64,000 nt of DNA from CAVVXX01 sp052389895 (GCA_052389895.1 JBQTHM010000006.1:1-64000); one strand, 5' to 3'; positions 23,346 through 33,100 are shown, counted from the stretch's first letter. Notes: generated by a model from the letters alone, not told the origin. Made by a program: numbers and translations.

Positions 23346-25984
23346 GCTGCCTTCTCCTGTGTTGCCGGCATCGTGAAATAGAATGTTGTTCCCTTGCCCG
23401 GCTCGGATTCGAACCAAATCCGCCCGCGATGGCGCTCGACGATCTTCCTGGCGATCGTGAGCCCAATGCCGCTGCCTTCGTAGGTTTCGCGGTCGTGCAG
23501 GCGCTGGAACATTTGGAAAATCCGGTCGGAATACTTTGTGTCGATACCGATGCCGTTGTCTTCGACGAAAAACTGCCACCCGCCCGAAATCGCGCGCGCG
23601 CCGATGTGCAGCCGCAGCGGGCGATCAGGCACGCGGAACTTGAGCGAATTACCGATCAGATTCTGGAACACTTGCCCGAGCTGGACATCGTCGGCGGTAA
23701 TTACCGGCAGCTGCCCGATCTCGATTTCCGCCCGCGCTTCGTCGATCGTCGGTTTAAGGGCGCGCAACGATTGCCTGACAATCATGTTGGCGTCAGCGGG
23801 CTGCGGAGGATGTCCCTGTGTGCCCACGCGCGAAAAGGTGAGAAGATCATTGACAAGCCGCTGCATGCGCTTGGCGCCGTCCACCGCGTAGGCGATGTAT
23901 TTTTCGGCTTTCTCGTCCAGCTTGCCGTGATAGCGCTCGGCCAGAAGCTCGGCATAGCTGGCGACCATCCTAAGCGGTTCCTGCAAATCGTGCGATGCGA
24001 CATAGGCGAATTGCTCCAGTTCGGAGTTGGAGCGCTGCAGCTCGGCGGTGCGCTCGGCCATCGTCTTTTCGTGTCGCTTCCGCTCTGTGATGTCGACGAT
24101 GGAGGCAAGGACGAGTAAGCCGTTTGGCGTTCGAATCGGATTAAGGCCAATTTCGATGGCAACGGGGCTCCCGTCTTTCCGCATCCCGAAAAGATCGCGG
24201 CCAGCGCCCATCATGCGGCGCGCCGGATCTTTCGCGTAATCTTTGCGATGCTGCACGTGCGCGTCGCGCACCTCCTTTGGAATCAATATATCGACAGGCT
24301 TGCCCACGAGTTCGCCATGCGCATAGCCGAACATGCGCTCGGTTTCCTGGTTTACCAGAATGATCTTGCCCTCCGCATCCGCCATGATCATTGCGCCGGG
24401 CGAGGACTCGACCGCCAAGCGGAACATGCGGTCGGCCTGCTTGCGTTCGGTTATGTCGCGCGCGATGGCCGAGCCGCCTATGACCTCGCCTGAATCGGAG
24501 AAAATGGGAGAGAAGTTGAATGATACTTCGATTGGCGTGCCTTGTTTCGTTTGTCGTACGGCTTCGATGCCCACGATCCGCTCGCCGCGCCCGACGGCCT
24601 CGAGGTATCGCTTCTGTTCCGCGCGCTGTTCGGGCGTGGCGATGATCGAAACGTTGTTGCCTATGGCCTCCTCGGCAGAATAGCCGAACATGCGCTCGGC
24701 CGCCGGATTCCAGGTGGTGAGATTGCCCCCGAGATCGCTCGTGAATATCGCATCGTTGGCCGACGTGACGGCGGCTATGTACAGTTTTTCGCGCTCGGCA
24801 TATTTGCGTATCAGCTGTTCAACGCGCTTGCGCTCTTCGATTTCACTTTGCAACGCGCCGGTTTTTTCGCGTACCGCATCAGCCATGCGCTTGAAAGCCC
24901 GGGCGAGCACGCCCATTTCGCTTTTGTCATGTTCTGGAACGTCGACACTTTCTTCGCCGGTAAAATGTTCTACCGAATGCGTGAGGGCGCGCAGCGGGCG
25001 TGTAAACGAACGTGCGACCAATGCCGCCAGCAGGGCGGCGCACAGCGCCGCTACGATCGCGCCGATCATGCTTGATTGGCCAATTGTTCTAGCCGAAGCG
25101 AGCGCAGCCGAAAGCGGTAATACGTCGACCACGGTAATCTGCGGTCCGCCCGCTATACGCAGTTTGGCGTCGCCGAAGATCGCTTCGTCCTGATTCACGC
25201 CCTGCCAGCGATATCGCTGGCCCAATTCCCAGCCAAATTCACGCGTGCGATCGGGATGGACCAGAAAATTTCCCGTCTCGCTTATGACGAAACCGGAAGC
25301 ATTGTCCGGAACCATGCCGCGCAGCTCAGCGAAGGCGGGGCGCATATCTATGTTAATGACGACGACGCCGAACAGCTTCCCCTCGGTAGTAAAGATCGGC
25401 TTGCCCAGCCGCATGACCGGCACGTGCGGCTCGGCAATGGCCCCCTTCTCCCGATTCAGTTCGATGGGCGACACATAAACGCTTCCGCGCGGCGCGCGCA
25501 GTGTTTCCGCGAAATAGGGCTGGTCGCCTTTGCGTTGCAACTCGTTGTCCGGAACGATGCGGACGGTGCCTTTTGGTCCCATGCGGTCCACCCGCAGAAT
25601 TTCACGCCCGCCGTCGGCTAGGCCGATGACACGAAACTGGTAATAGGCGGGCTTCGCGTTGAGATGCGCCAGCACGTTCTCAGTGAAGCGCTCGCGCCAA
25701 CCTATGGCGGAAACACCGTCCTGCGTTCCGCCGCGGGATAGCGCAATTATCAGGTTGTTCAACCCTGTGGAGCCCGTGCTTGCGAGCACGTCCGCGCGCG
25801 CCCAGCGGACATAGGAGTCAAGCATGGCCGCCTGCATGTGCGCACGCGCCTCGAGCCGCGAGATTTCCGAGGGAATGATCGCCGCTTCCAGATTGCGGTA
25901 GGAAAAATAACTGACAGCCAACACCGTCAGCGCCACGAGCGCGACCATCGCCGCAGTCAATCGGGTGGAGAGATTCATCCCCAT
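23342..25984 (-). CDS. membrane sensor histidine kinase: Cache-HAMP-PAS-PAS-HisKA-HATPase
   Basis: 880 residues. TM1 (about 11-30), a large periplasmic Cache-type sensor (about 35-285), TM2, HAMP, a short coiled coil, then two PAS domains with YSAEEAIGNN and YAHGELVGKP turns. The kinase core is of the type seen in phytochrome-like kinases: LEQFAYVASHDLQEPLRMV with the phospho-His, LIGNSLKFR, DNGIGIDTKY and GSGIGLTIARKIVERH. It is first in an operon with a receiver, a hybrid kinase and perhaps the EAL regulator. Cache domains sense small molecules outside the membrane. Confidence 0.94.
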   Translation of the reverse strand: MGMNLSTRLTAAMVALVALTVLAVSYFSYRNLEAAIIPSEISRLEARAHMQAAMLDSYVRWARADVLASTGSTGLNNLIIALSRGGTQDGVSAIGWRERFTENVLAHLNAKPAYYQFRVIGLADGGREILRVDRMGPKGTVRIVPDNELQRKGDQPYFAETLRAPRGSVYVSPIELNREKGAIAEPHVPVMRLGKPIFTTEGKLFGVVVINIDMRPAFAELRGMVPDNASGFVISETGNFLVHPDRTREFGWELGQRYRWQGVNQDEAIFGDAKLRIAGGPQITVVDVLPLSAALASARTIGQSSMIGAIVAALCAALLAALVARSFTRPLRALTHSVEHFTGEESVDVPEHDKSEMGVLARAFKRMADAVREKTGALQSEIEERKRVEQLIRKYAEREKLYIAAVTSANDAIFTSDLGGNLTTWNPAAERMFGYSAEEAIGNNVSIIATPEQRAEQKRYLEAVGRGERIVGIEAVRQTKQGTPIEVSFNFSPIFSDSGEVIGGSAIARDITERKQADRMFRLAVESSPGAMIMADAEGKIILVNQETERMFGYAHGELVGKPVDILIPKEVRDAHVQHRKDYAKDPARRMMGAGRDLFGMRKDGSPVAIEIGLNPIRTPNGLLVLASIVDITERKRHEKTMAERTAELQRSNSELEQFAYVASHDLQEPLRMVASYAELLAERYHGKLDEKAEKYIAYAVDGAKRMQRLVNDLLTFSRVGTQGHPPQPADANMIVRQSLRALKPTIDEARAEIEIGQLPVITADDVQLGQVFQNLIGNSLKFRVPDRPLRLHIGARAISGGWQFFVEDNGIGIDTKYSDRIFQMFQRLHDRETYEGSGIGLTIARKIVERHRGRIWFESEPGKGTTFYFTMPATQEKAA

Positions 25985-26155
25985 GTCCCCGAGAATCCGC
26001 GCGGATTATAGGCACTTGGCCGGTTAACACTCTGTTTGCCCCAAGAAGGGCCAAGGCGTCGGCCCATGACAGAGGCGGTGCATGGTCTGGAATACCGGCC
26101 CGAAAGATGGATTCATGCCGTGCGCCGCGGGGGCGCGCGTTCTGCGGGGAAAATC

Positions 26156-28204
26156 ATGCAACGGATCATCGTGTTCGTCGTGTTCGCTTTCGTGTCGGCG
26201 TGCGCTGGCGGTCAACATGTGTCGGTCGGGCACGGGCAGGCCGAGATCGGCGCCTGGGGCTTCGACCTCGCCGGTATGGATACAAGCGTAAAACCGGGCA
26301 ACGATTTCTTCCGCTACGCGAACGGCAAGTGGCATGCGGATGCCGTCGTTCCGCCGGAGCGGTCAACGATCGGTTCGTTTACCTATTTGAGAATCCGCAG
26401 CGAAGAGCGCCTGACAGGAATCCTGCAGGAACTGCGGGCAAAAGAAGGGCTCGACCCCGAGGCGGTCAAGGTGCGCGATCTTTATCGCAGCTTTGTTGAT
26501 ACCGCGCGCATCGAAGAGCTTGGCCTTTCGCCTGCGAAAGCGGACCTCGACATGATTGCGGGCTTGCGCACGCATGGCGATGTCGCGCGTGTTATGGGCT
26601 CGGTTCCGATCGGTACTGAAAGCATTTTCGCGGCGTTCATTGCGGTAGACAGCAAGAATCCCGACGCCTATTCCATGTATCTGACGCAATCGGGTTTGGG
26701 ACTTCCCGACCGCGACTATTACTTGATCGGCGAAAAAGGCGCCGTTGCGGTACGCGAAGCCTATCGCAGCTTCATAGAAAGAATGCTGCGCCTTGCCGAG
26801 ATTCCGGATGCAAGACGCAAGGCGGAACGCGTTTTCGCGCTGGAAACGGACATCGCCAAGATTCACTGGCCGGCAGCGGAGCGGCGTAATGCCGATCGGA
26901 CATATAATCCCATGCAACTCGCGGATATCACGGCGCTCGCCCCGGAATTCGATTGGCGCGCCTTCGTCTCGGAAACCGGCATTGGAGAGCTGCCTGGCGG
27001 CAAACGTACGCTCATCGTACGCGAGCAGACCGCATTTCCGGCGCTGGCAAGGTTGTTCCGGGAAACGCCCGTCGCGGTCTGGCGCGATTACCTGACCTTC
27101 CACTATCTGCGCACGCACGCCGATTTTCTGCCAAGGCGCTTCGACGATGCGAACTTTGATTTCTACGGCAAGGTCGTGCTCGGCAACGAAGTGCAGCTCG
27201 AGCGCGACAAGCGCGGCGCGCATTTCGTGGACGCGATGATGGGTGAGGCGTCGGGCAAATTATACGTCGCCAGGTATTTTCCTCCCGCCGCCAAGGCTAA
27301 AGCCCAGGCGCTGGTCGATAATCTGATGGCGACCTACGTCGAACGCATCAAGACGCGCGACTGGATGACCCCTCCTACCAAGTCGAAGGCGTTGGAAAAG
27401 GTCGCGCGCATGCGCGTGAAAATCGGCTATCCCGATACGTGGCGCGACTATTCGCTCTATGAGGTGGACGCGGGCGATCTCTTCGGCAATGCGGTACGCG
27501 GGCAGGTGTTCGAATGGCGGCGCAGGTTGGCCCGGCTCGACCAACCCGTGGATCGCAACGAGTGGGGTATGACGCCGCCTACCGTTAATGCCTATTTCAA
27601 TGCGCGCGGCAACGAAATTGTTTTCCCTGCTGCGATATTGCAGCCCCCCTTCTTCGATCCGAACGCCGACGATGCGGTAAATTATGGCGGCATAGGCGGA
27701 GTGATCGGCCACGAGATCAGCCATGGCTTCGATGACCAAGGCAGCAAATTCGATGCCAGCGGCGTGCTGCAAAACTGGTGGACGCCGGAGGATCGCAGAA
27801 ATTTCGAGGCGAAGACCGAGGTGCTCGTAACGCAATTCGACGAATATGAGCCTCTGCCGGGACTGCGCGTGAACGGAAAGCTCACTCTTGGCGAAAATAT
27901 CGGCGACCTCTCTGGGCTGACCATCGCGCACGCCGCGTACAGGCGCTCGCTAAGGGGAAGGCGGGCGCCCGTGGTGGACGGTTTTTCGAGTGACCAGCGC
28001 GTGTTCCTCGGTTGGGCGCAAGTGTGGCGGGAGAAGGCGCGTGAAGGCTACTTGCGCCAGCGCGTGCTATCCAATCCGCACAGTCCGGCGGAATTCCGCG
28101 TCACGGGGACAGTGCGCAATGTGGATGCTTGGTACGATGCCTTCGGAGTGACGGAGGGCAACCAGTATTTTCTGCCGCCGGCGCAGCGCGTGCATCTCTG
28201 GTGA
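26156..28204 (+). CDS. M13-family zinc endopeptidase (neprilysin-like), lipoprotein
   Basis: 682 residues. The signal peptide ends in a lipobox (VSACAGG). The M13 N-domain begins DTSVKPGNDFFRYANGKW; the catalytic HEISHGFDDQG is near residue 519 and the third zinc ligand in LTLGENIGDLSG; the family C-terminus (SNPHSPAEFRVTG, VDAWYDAFGV) is complete. It degrades peptides in the periplasm. The start at 26156 has GGGGA six bases upstream. It converges on the CoA-transferase genes with no gap. Confidence 0.94.
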   Translation: MQRIIVFVVFAFVSACAGGQHVSVGHGQAEIGAWGFDLAGMDTSVKPGNDFFRYANGKWHADAVVPPERSTIGSFTYLRIRSEERLTGILQELRAKEGLDPEAVKVRDLYRSFVDTARIEELGLSPAKADLDMIAGLRTHGDVARVMGSVPIGTESIFAAFIAVDSKNPDAYSMYLTQSGLGLPDRDYYLIGEKGAVAVREAYRSFIERMLRLAEIPDARRKAERVFALETDIAKIHWPAAERRNADRTYNPMQLADITALAPEFDWRAFVSETGIGELPGGKRTLIVREQTAFPALARLFRETPVAVWRDYLTFHYLRTHADFLPRRFDDANFDFYGKVVLGNEVQLERDKRGAHFVDAMMGEASGKLYVARYFPPAAKAKAQALVDNLMATYVERIKTRDWMTPPTKSKALEKVARMRVKIGYPDTWRDYSLYEVDAGDLFGNAVRGQVFEWRRRLARLDQPVDRNEWGMTPPTVNAYFNARGNEIVFPAAILQPPFFDPNADDAVNYGGIGGVIGHEISHGFDDQGSKFDASGVLQNWWTPEDRRNFEAKTEVLVTQFDEYEPLPGLRVNGKLTLGENIGDLSGLTIAHAAYRRSLRGRRAPVVDGFSSDQRVFLGWAQVWREKAREGYLRQRVLSNPHSPAEFRVTGTVRNVDAWYDAFGVTEGNQYFLPPAQRVHLW

Positions 28205-28849
28205 TCAGAGAGCGACGCGGAAAGAGCCTTCGGTTTTTGCTTTCACTTCGTCGAGACTCACGCCCGGCGCAAGCTCGACAAGCTTCATGCCGTCAGCATC
28301 GATATCGAACGCGGCGAGGTTGGTGATCACGCGGTCGACGCATTCCTTGCCGGTCACCGGCAATGTGCATTTCTTCAGAAGCTTCGGTTCGCCGCTTTTG
28401 CTGGTGTGATCCATGATCACTACCACGCGTTTCACGCCCGCCACGAGGTCCATGGCACCGCCCATCCCCTTCACCATTTTCCCTGGAATCATCCAATTGG
28501 CCAGGTCACCCCTTTCCGACACTTCCATGGCGCCGAGAATGGAGAGGTCGATGTGGCCACCGCGGATCATGGCGAAACTGTCGGAGGACGAGAAATAGGA
28601 CGTGCGCCGCAGCTCGGTGATGGTCTGTTTTCCGGCATTGATCAGGTCGGCGTCCACTTCGTGTTCAAGCGGGAAGGGGCCCATGCCGAGCATGCCATTC
28701 TCGGACTGGAGCGTCACATCGACGCCTTCGGGAATATAGTTTGCGACGAGGGTCGGAATGCCTATTCCGAGGTTCACATAGAACCCGTCGTGCAGCTCTT
28801 GCGCCGCCCGTTTCGCCATTTCGTCCCGGTTCCAGGCCATTGTTCTCAC
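28205..28849 (-). CDS. scoB: 3-oxoacid (succinyl) CoA-transferase subunit B
   Basis: 214 residues. It has the catalytic SENGMLGMGP motif with the Glu that forms the CoA thioester, GIGIPTLVANYIP, and GGHIDLSILGAMEVS. With subunit A it moves CoA from succinyl-CoA to acetoacetate, feeding ketone bodies or PHB breakdown into the TCA cycle. It overlaps scoA by four bases. Confidence 0.95.
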   Translation of the reverse strand: MRTMAWNRDEMAKRAAQELHDGFYVNLGIGIPTLVANYIPEGVDVTLQSENGMLGMGPFPLEHEVDADLINAGKQTITELRRTSYFSSSDSFAMIRGGHIDLSILGAMEVSERGDLANWMIPGKMVKGMGGAMDLVAGVKRVVVIMDHTSKSGEPKLLKKCTLPVTGKECVDRVITNLAAFDIDADGMKLVELAPGVSLDEVKAKTEGSFRVAL

Positions 28850-29574
28850 GCCGCCCTTATCGTGCGTTTTTCGATGCGCTTTTCGAAGTTCATACCCTGG
28901 AAGATTCGCTGCACGAAAATGCCCGGCGTGTGAATATGATCGGGATCCAGCGTGCCAAGCGGAACCAAATGCTCCACCTCCGCGACTGTCACCTTCCCCG
29001 CCGTCGCCATAATTGGATTAAAATTGCGTGCCGTCTTGCGATAGACGAGGTTGCCTGCCTCGTCCCCTTTCCACGCCTTTACGATTGAAAGATCGGCGGT
29101 AAGGCCGGTCTCCAGAATGTAGGTTTCACCGTTGAACGCCTTGTGCTCTTTTCCTTCTGCGATCACGGTTCCGGCGCCGGTTTTCGTGTAAAAGCCGGGG
29201 ATGCCCGCGCCGCCCGCACGGATGCGTTCCGCCAGCGTGCCTTGCGGGTTGAATTCCAGCTCAAGCTCGCCAGCAAGAAATTGCCGTTCGAAGGTTTGGT
29301 TTTCCCCTACGTATGAGCTGATCATTTTCTTGATCTGGCGCGTTTGCAGGAGAAGCCCGAGCCCGAAATCGTCTACTCCGGCATTGTTCGAGATTACGGT
29401 CAGATTTTTTACGCCGGACTCCCTAAGCGCCAGAATCAGGTTTTCCGGTATCCCACACAGGCCAAAGCCGCCGGACATGATGGTCATGCCGTCGAAGAGA
29501 AGGCCGTCGAGTGCCGCCCTGGCGTCCTGCGAGACCTTGTGCACGCGCCCGCCCATTTGGCTTCCGCAGGTCAT
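28846..29574 (-). CDS. scoA: 3-oxoacid (succinyl) CoA-transferase subunit A
   Basis: 242 residues. MSGGFGLCGIPENLI is the CoA-binding glycine loop, with ISNNAGVDDFGLGLLL and the RAGGAGIPGFYTKTGAGT segment also present. Together with scoB it forms a two-gene operon with an ATGA overlap. ATG 29556, six codons in, has GGAAG upstream and is an equally good start. Confidence 0.94.
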   Translation of the reverse strand: MTCGSQMGGRVHKVSQDARAALDGLLFDGMTIMSGGFGLCGIPENLILALRESGVKNLTVISNNAGVDDFGLGLLLQTRQIKKMISSYVGENQTFERQFLAGELELEFNPQGTLAERIRAGGAGIPGFYTKTGAGTVIAEGKEHKAFNGETYILETGLTADLSIVKAWKGDEAGNLVYRKTARNFNPIMATAGKVTVAEVEHLVPLGTLDPDHIHTPGIFVQRIFQGMNFEKRIEKRTIRAA

Positions 29575-29728
29575 TTAGCAGCCGGAACGCTTGGGATAAA
29601 GCGCGGCAATGTGGGCGGCTGCCGATATTGGGCAGCGACAATAAGAAGTGTCGCAAATTGCGCAAAGCCGGGCTACAAGTCCCGGCCCGCACGGCCAAGC
29701 CCCGTGCGGTGCACATTTGGACGGGCCG

Positions 29729-30340
29729 ATGACCACGACGAGCACGCAACCTGAGCCGCGCCTACGCGCGCCTGGCCTGAAAAGCCTTTTGCCGATCCTG
29801 CTCGGCGTTGCAATCGCAGTGTTGCTGATAGCAGTAGGCAGTCTGGGAACGATAGTGATGCAGCACGTCAATCGTACGGACCGCAACGAGGTGACAATCG
29901 TCGGATTTGACGATTGGCGGGTCATTTGCCCGCCGGTGAAGGATCCGGGAACGGGCTGTATGCTCAATATGGATGTGTCACGCGACACCGGCGAAACACT
30001 TCTGCGCTTTTCGCTGACCGCGACCGATCCTAATCCGACGCTGCGCATCACCGTGCCGCACGGCGTGCTGCTGGATCAGGGGCTCGGGATTTCGGTCAGC
30101 GGTGTCGATATGAAAGTACGCCCATACGAGACCTGCGATACCGTCGGTTGCGTCGCCAGCATGGTGCTCGACGAACAGACGCTGAATGCGCTCAAGAGCA
30201 ATCAGCAGGCTCAGATTGTCGTCGTTCCCGGCAATGGAACGCCGGTTTCGGTTCCTTTTTCGCTCAAAGGCTTCGCGGTCGGCTACGAGGAACTTGAAAG
30301 CGCCAACGCCTCGCGCGAGTTTTGGGGCTTCCTAAACTGA
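29729..30340 (+). CDS. IalB-family (invasion-associated locus B) protein, membrane-anchored
   Basis: 203 residues. A single N-terminal membrane segment (about 20-44) without a clear cleavage site is followed by an IalB domain with two Cys pairs (VICPPVKDPGTGCML and YETCDTVGCVASM), the latter matching the usual C-x4-5-C pattern. The role is unsettled; family members are periplasmic beta-rich proteins linked to host contact in Bartonella, but they are common in free-living alphaproteobacteria. A second copy follows immediately. Confidence 0.82.
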   Translation: MTTTSTQPEPRLRAPGLKSLLPILLGVAIAVLLIAVGSLGTIVMQHVNRTDRNEVTIVGFDDWRVICPPVKDPGTGCMLNMDVSRDTGETLLRFSLTATDPNPTLRITVPHGVLLDQGLGISVSGVDMKVRPYETCDTVGCVASMVLDEQTLNALKSNQQAQIVVVPGNGTPVSVPFSLKGFAVGYEELESANASREFWGFLN

Positions 30341-30359
30341 TCTCTTGGGAAGAAAGCGC

Positions 30360-31049
30360 ATGATCGCAAAATACGGAACGTTGCCATTGGCGATTGTCTT
30401 CGGTCTCCTGACTGGCGCGGCATTCGCACAGGAGGTGGCGCCAGCCGCTCCCACTCCAGCCGCTCCTGCTCCAGCCGCGCCTGCTGCGGCCTCGCCAGCT
30501 GCGCGTACCGCGCCCGCGCGCGCCACGGCCCAAGGTCAGCAGAATGCCACCGACGTGCAGACGATCGGGGACTGGACGGTGCGTTGCTTTCCCATCAAGG
30601 CGCCGGCGCCCTGCGACATGATCCAGGTTGCCATCAGCAAGGAAAAAAAGCAGAAAGTCAGCAGCGTCTCGCTTGCCTACGTCCCCAGCCGCGATAATTA
30701 TGCTCTCCAGGTGGTCGTGCCGCTCGGTGTTTCCTTTGCAGCGGGCCTGACGCTCTCGTCGGGAGACCGCAAGATTGAAGGCCTCAAATTCCGCCGCTGC
30801 CAGAATGACGGCTGTTACGTCGAGACTGGCATGACCCGCGCTGCGGTCGAGGGCCTTCCAGCCGGAGGCAACAGCGGTGCTATTACGGTTGCGCTCTACC
30901 GCGATAACAAGCAGGTGGGACTTCCGCTCTCATTCAATGGCTTCGGTCAGGCGCTTGCCAAAATGAAGGATCTTGCCCGGGCAAAGGCAGTCGCGACGCC
31001 GCCTGCCGCGCCGGCTAGTGCGCCTGCAGCCGCGCCCCCGCAGCAATAG
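30360..31049 (+). CDS. IalB-family secreted protein
   Basis: 229 residues with a cleavable signal peptide (ending AAFAQ), a long Ala/Pro linker (about 25-60), and the IalB domain: DWTVRCFPIKAPAPCDM and FRRCQNDGCYVETGM. The tail is again Ala/Pro-rich. It is a paralogue of the upstream gene, 20 bases away, and the pair is probably co-transcribed. The flexible linker suggests a domain held away from the membrane or wall. Confidence 0.86.
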   Translation: MIAKYGTLPLAIVFGLLTGAAFAQEVAPAAPTPAAPAPAAPAAASPAARTAPARATAQGQQNATDVQTIGDWTVRCFPIKAPAPCDMIQVAISKEKKQKVSSVSLAYVPSRDNYALQVVVPLGVSFAAGLTLSSGDRKIEGLKFRRCQNDGCYVETGMTRAAVEGLPAGGNSGAITVALYRDNKQVGLPLSFNGFGQALAKMKDLARAKAVATPPAAPASAPAAAPPQQ

Positions 31050-31055
31050 CCGGCA

Positions 31056-32045
31056 ATGTTCGCGCTTGCGACGGTGACGAGCACGGGCAGCCCGCCCTTT
31101 GTCGTTATGGTCTTGGGGGCGCGCGCGCTGTCTCTGGCGGCTCTCTACGCGCATTACTGCCGTGTACGCGCCGAAAGAGCGAAGCGGCTCACGGGCAGCG
31201 AAAGCATGCTTGGCCTGTTGCTGGACTGGGATGCCAACTTCGAAACGCTGGCCGACATGGCCGCTTTCGCAAAAAACGAAACAATAGGAGACCGCGAAGG
31301 CCGCTTCGCGGAGTTGCGAAAGCTGCCGCCGATTCTCGCCCCGGGAAAAATGTTTTATGCCGCGCAGAATTACAAAGAACACGTCAAGGAAATGCAGGCG
31401 GCCAAGTTCGCGAGCGCGAGCAAAGACTTCAGCGGCGAGCGCGACAATGCGAAGCCTTATGCTTTTCTCCGTGCGCCAAGCACGTTGCTCGGCGCATGCG
31501 ATGACATTGTTCTTCCCGCCATGTTCGACCGCATTGATTGGGAAGTGGAAATGGCAGTTGTGATCGGAAGGCGCGGCAAGCACATCGCGGCAAACCGCGC
31601 CAAGCAGCACATAGCTGGGTTCATGACCGCGAACGACGTGTCCTGCCGTTCGCTTTTCCTGCGGGAAGACCGCCCGGCTCTGCGAAGCGATTGGCTGGGT
31701 GGCAAGAATCACGACACGTTCGGCCCCATGGGGCCGTTTTTCGTACCTCGCGAGTTCGTAGCGAATTACATGACTCTGCGCCTGACGCTGTCGGTGAACG
31801 GCGAGGTCATGCAGGACGGGCGAACCAGCGAAATGATTTTCGCGCCGGAAGAGCAGATCGAATATTGCTCGCATTTTATGACGCTCGAGCCCGGCGACGT
31901 TTTCGCAACGGGAACACCGAGCGGCGTCGGCACCGCCAGAGGAAAATTCTTAAAGGCGGGCGATGTCGTGGAAGCGGAGGTCGAGGGCCTCGGACGCCAG
32001 CGCAACCGTGTCGTGGCCGAATCTGCTGCCGGCGTTGGCGCTTGA
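31056..32045 (+). CDS. fumarylacetoacetate hydrolase-family enzyme
   Basis: 329 residues. The FAH core carries the metal site in WEVEMAVVIGRRGKHI (the ExE pair), GFMTANDVSCRSLFLRED, GKNHDTFGPMGPFFV, and the C-terminal ALEPGDVFATGTPSGVG-like block (LEPGDVFATGTPSGVG). It cleaves or decarboxylates C-C bonds in small oxo-acids; the substrate is unknown. The N-terminal 90 residues are the usual variable lid. It lies seven bases from the IalB gene, though a functional link is not evident. Confidence 0.9.
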   Translation: MFALATVTSTGSPPFVVMVLGARALSLAALYAHYCRVRAERAKRLTGSESMLGLLLDWDANFETLADMAAFAKNETIGDREGRFAELRKLPPILAPGKMFYAAQNYKEHVKEMQAAKFASASKDFSGERDNAKPYAFLRAPSTLLGACDDIVLPAMFDRIDWEVEMAVVIGRRGKHIAANRAKQHIAGFMTANDVSCRSLFLREDRPALRSDWLGGKNHDTFGPMGPFFVPREFVANYMTLRLTLSVNGEVMQDGRTSEMIFAPEEQIEYCSHFMTLEPGDVFATGTPSGVGTARGKFLKAGDVVEAEVEGLGRQRNRVVAESAAGVGA

Positions 32046-32076
32046 TTGTGGCGCCGTTACTCCAGCCGGCCCGGCG

Positions 32077-32715
32077 CTAGCGCCGGCCTCGCCTCTTCGA
32101 CAAGTTGTTGCGCGTGTCCAGCGGCGCGAGATGGTCAAGCTGCGACATGATTTCATGAGTCGCGTCGCCCTGGGCACGATCTGCACCGCTGGGTAGCGGC
32201 AACGCGCCCTTTCCCTCCAGCGAAGCGATTAGCGCCTTTCTTGCCCGCGCGACGCGGCTTTTGACCGTTCCCACGGCGCAGTTGCAAATTCTCGCGGCGT
32301 CCTCATACGAAAAGCCCCCCGCGCCTACGAGAATAAGGGCTTCACGCTGCTCGTTTGGCAACTGGCGCAGCGCGCGCGCCGTATCGGAAAGCTGCATTGC
32401 CCAGCCCTGGACACTGCCCGGTGCGGGCACGCGCTCGGCTGCGGACTCGTCCCATGGCGCCTGGCGCCACGCGCGCCTGCGATCGGAATAGAATTGATTC
32501 CTGAGGATCGTGAACAACCAGGCCTTCAAATTCGAACCTGCGCGAAACGTGTCCCGCGACTGCCATGCTTTCGTCAGCGCTTCCTGCGCAAGGTCGTCGG
32601 CCAAGTCGCGGTCGCCGCACAGCGAGCGCGAAAAGGCTCGCAGGAACGGTATGAGCTCCAGAAGGCCGCGGCGGAATTCCTCGTCCACGTCCCTGAGGGC
32701 GCTTTCATGCAGCAT
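32077..32715 (-). CDS. ecfG: EcfG-type extracytoplasmic-function sigma factor
   Basis: 212 residues. Region 2: LIPFLRAFSRSLCGDRDLAD followed by DLAQEALTKAW and LKAWLFTILRNQFY. Region 4: LRQLPNEQREALILVGAGGFSYEDAARI and VGTVKSRVARARKAL. These match EcfG, the sigma factor of the alphaproteobacterial general stress response, held by NepR and released when phospho-PhyR binds NepR. ATG 32715 has GGGAG before it; a TTG at 32742 overlapping the nepR stop is an alternative. The C-terminus beyond residue 165 is a poorly conserved tail. Confidence 0.95.
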   Translation of the reverse strand: MLHESALRDVDEEFRRGLLELIPFLRAFSRSLCGDRDLADDLAQEALTKAWQSRDTFRAGSNLKAWLFTILRNQFYSDRRRAWRQAPWDESAAERVPAPGSVQGWAMQLSDTARALRQLPNEQREALILVGAGGFSYEDAARICNCAVGTVKSRVARARKALIASLEGKGALPLPSGADRAQGDATHEIMSQLDHLAPLDTRNNLSKRRGRR

Positions 32716-32738
32716 CGGTTCTCCCGGTCGGGTAGCGG

Positions 32739-32954
32739 TCAACGCGGCTCACCCTTTGCGGAATCCGTTCCGTTGGACTTATCGATCTGACGAAGCAGGT
32801 CGAGGAATTCATCCGGGATGGGCTCACGCACCACCTCGTCGTACATCCTGCGCAACTCGCGCCCCAGCGCGCGCTGCCTGGCGCGTACGGCCTGCACCTT
32901 ACCGGGATCCTTCTTCACTGGCCTGACTTCGCCCTCTTTCAGATTTGCTCTCAC
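32739..32954 (-). CDS. nepR: NepR anti-sigma factor
   Basis: 71 residues from a GTG at 32954 with GGAGG four bases upstream. The signature RALGRELRRMYDEVVREP then IPDEFLDLLRQID is nearly identical to the family core, two helices that clamp EcfG. A longer reading from 33047 is unlikely because it would cross the promoter. It is directly upstream of ecfG and divergent from phyR, the classic layout. Confidence 0.93.
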   Translation of the reverse strand: MRANLKEGEVRPVKKDPGKVQAVRARQRALGRELRRMYDEVVREPIPDEFLDLLRQIDKSNGTDSAKGEPR

Positions 32955-33016
32955 GCTACCTCCGCAACTGGCAGCAAGCTGCCCGGGCAAGGCTAAAAAC
33001 CGCCGCCCCGAGGGCA

Positions 33017-33041
33017 TACGCGTGAGTTGCCCAAAAGTTCC
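33017..33041 (-). promoter_or_regulatory. EcfG-type promoter for nepR-ecfG (GGAAC-N16-CGTA)
   Basis: On the minus strand GGAAC (33041-33037) and CGTA (33020-33017) are 16 bases apart, one mismatch from consensus. It would give autoregulation of nepR-ecfG, as is usual for this system. Confidence 0.6.
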
Positions 33042-33048
33042 CGCCATG

Positions 33049-33073
33049 GGAACCTTTCCAGACAGGGCACGTT
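33049..33073 (+). promoter_or_regulatory. EcfG-type promoter for phyR (GGAAC-N16-CGTT)
   Basis: GGAAC at 33049-33053 and CGTT at 33070-33073 with a 16-base spacer, an exact match, ending 27 bases before the phyR ATG. Back-to-back with the nepR-ecfG promoter eight bases away. Confidence 0.75.
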
Positions 33074-33100
33074 ACCATACGGGGATCGAGGGTCTTAGCC

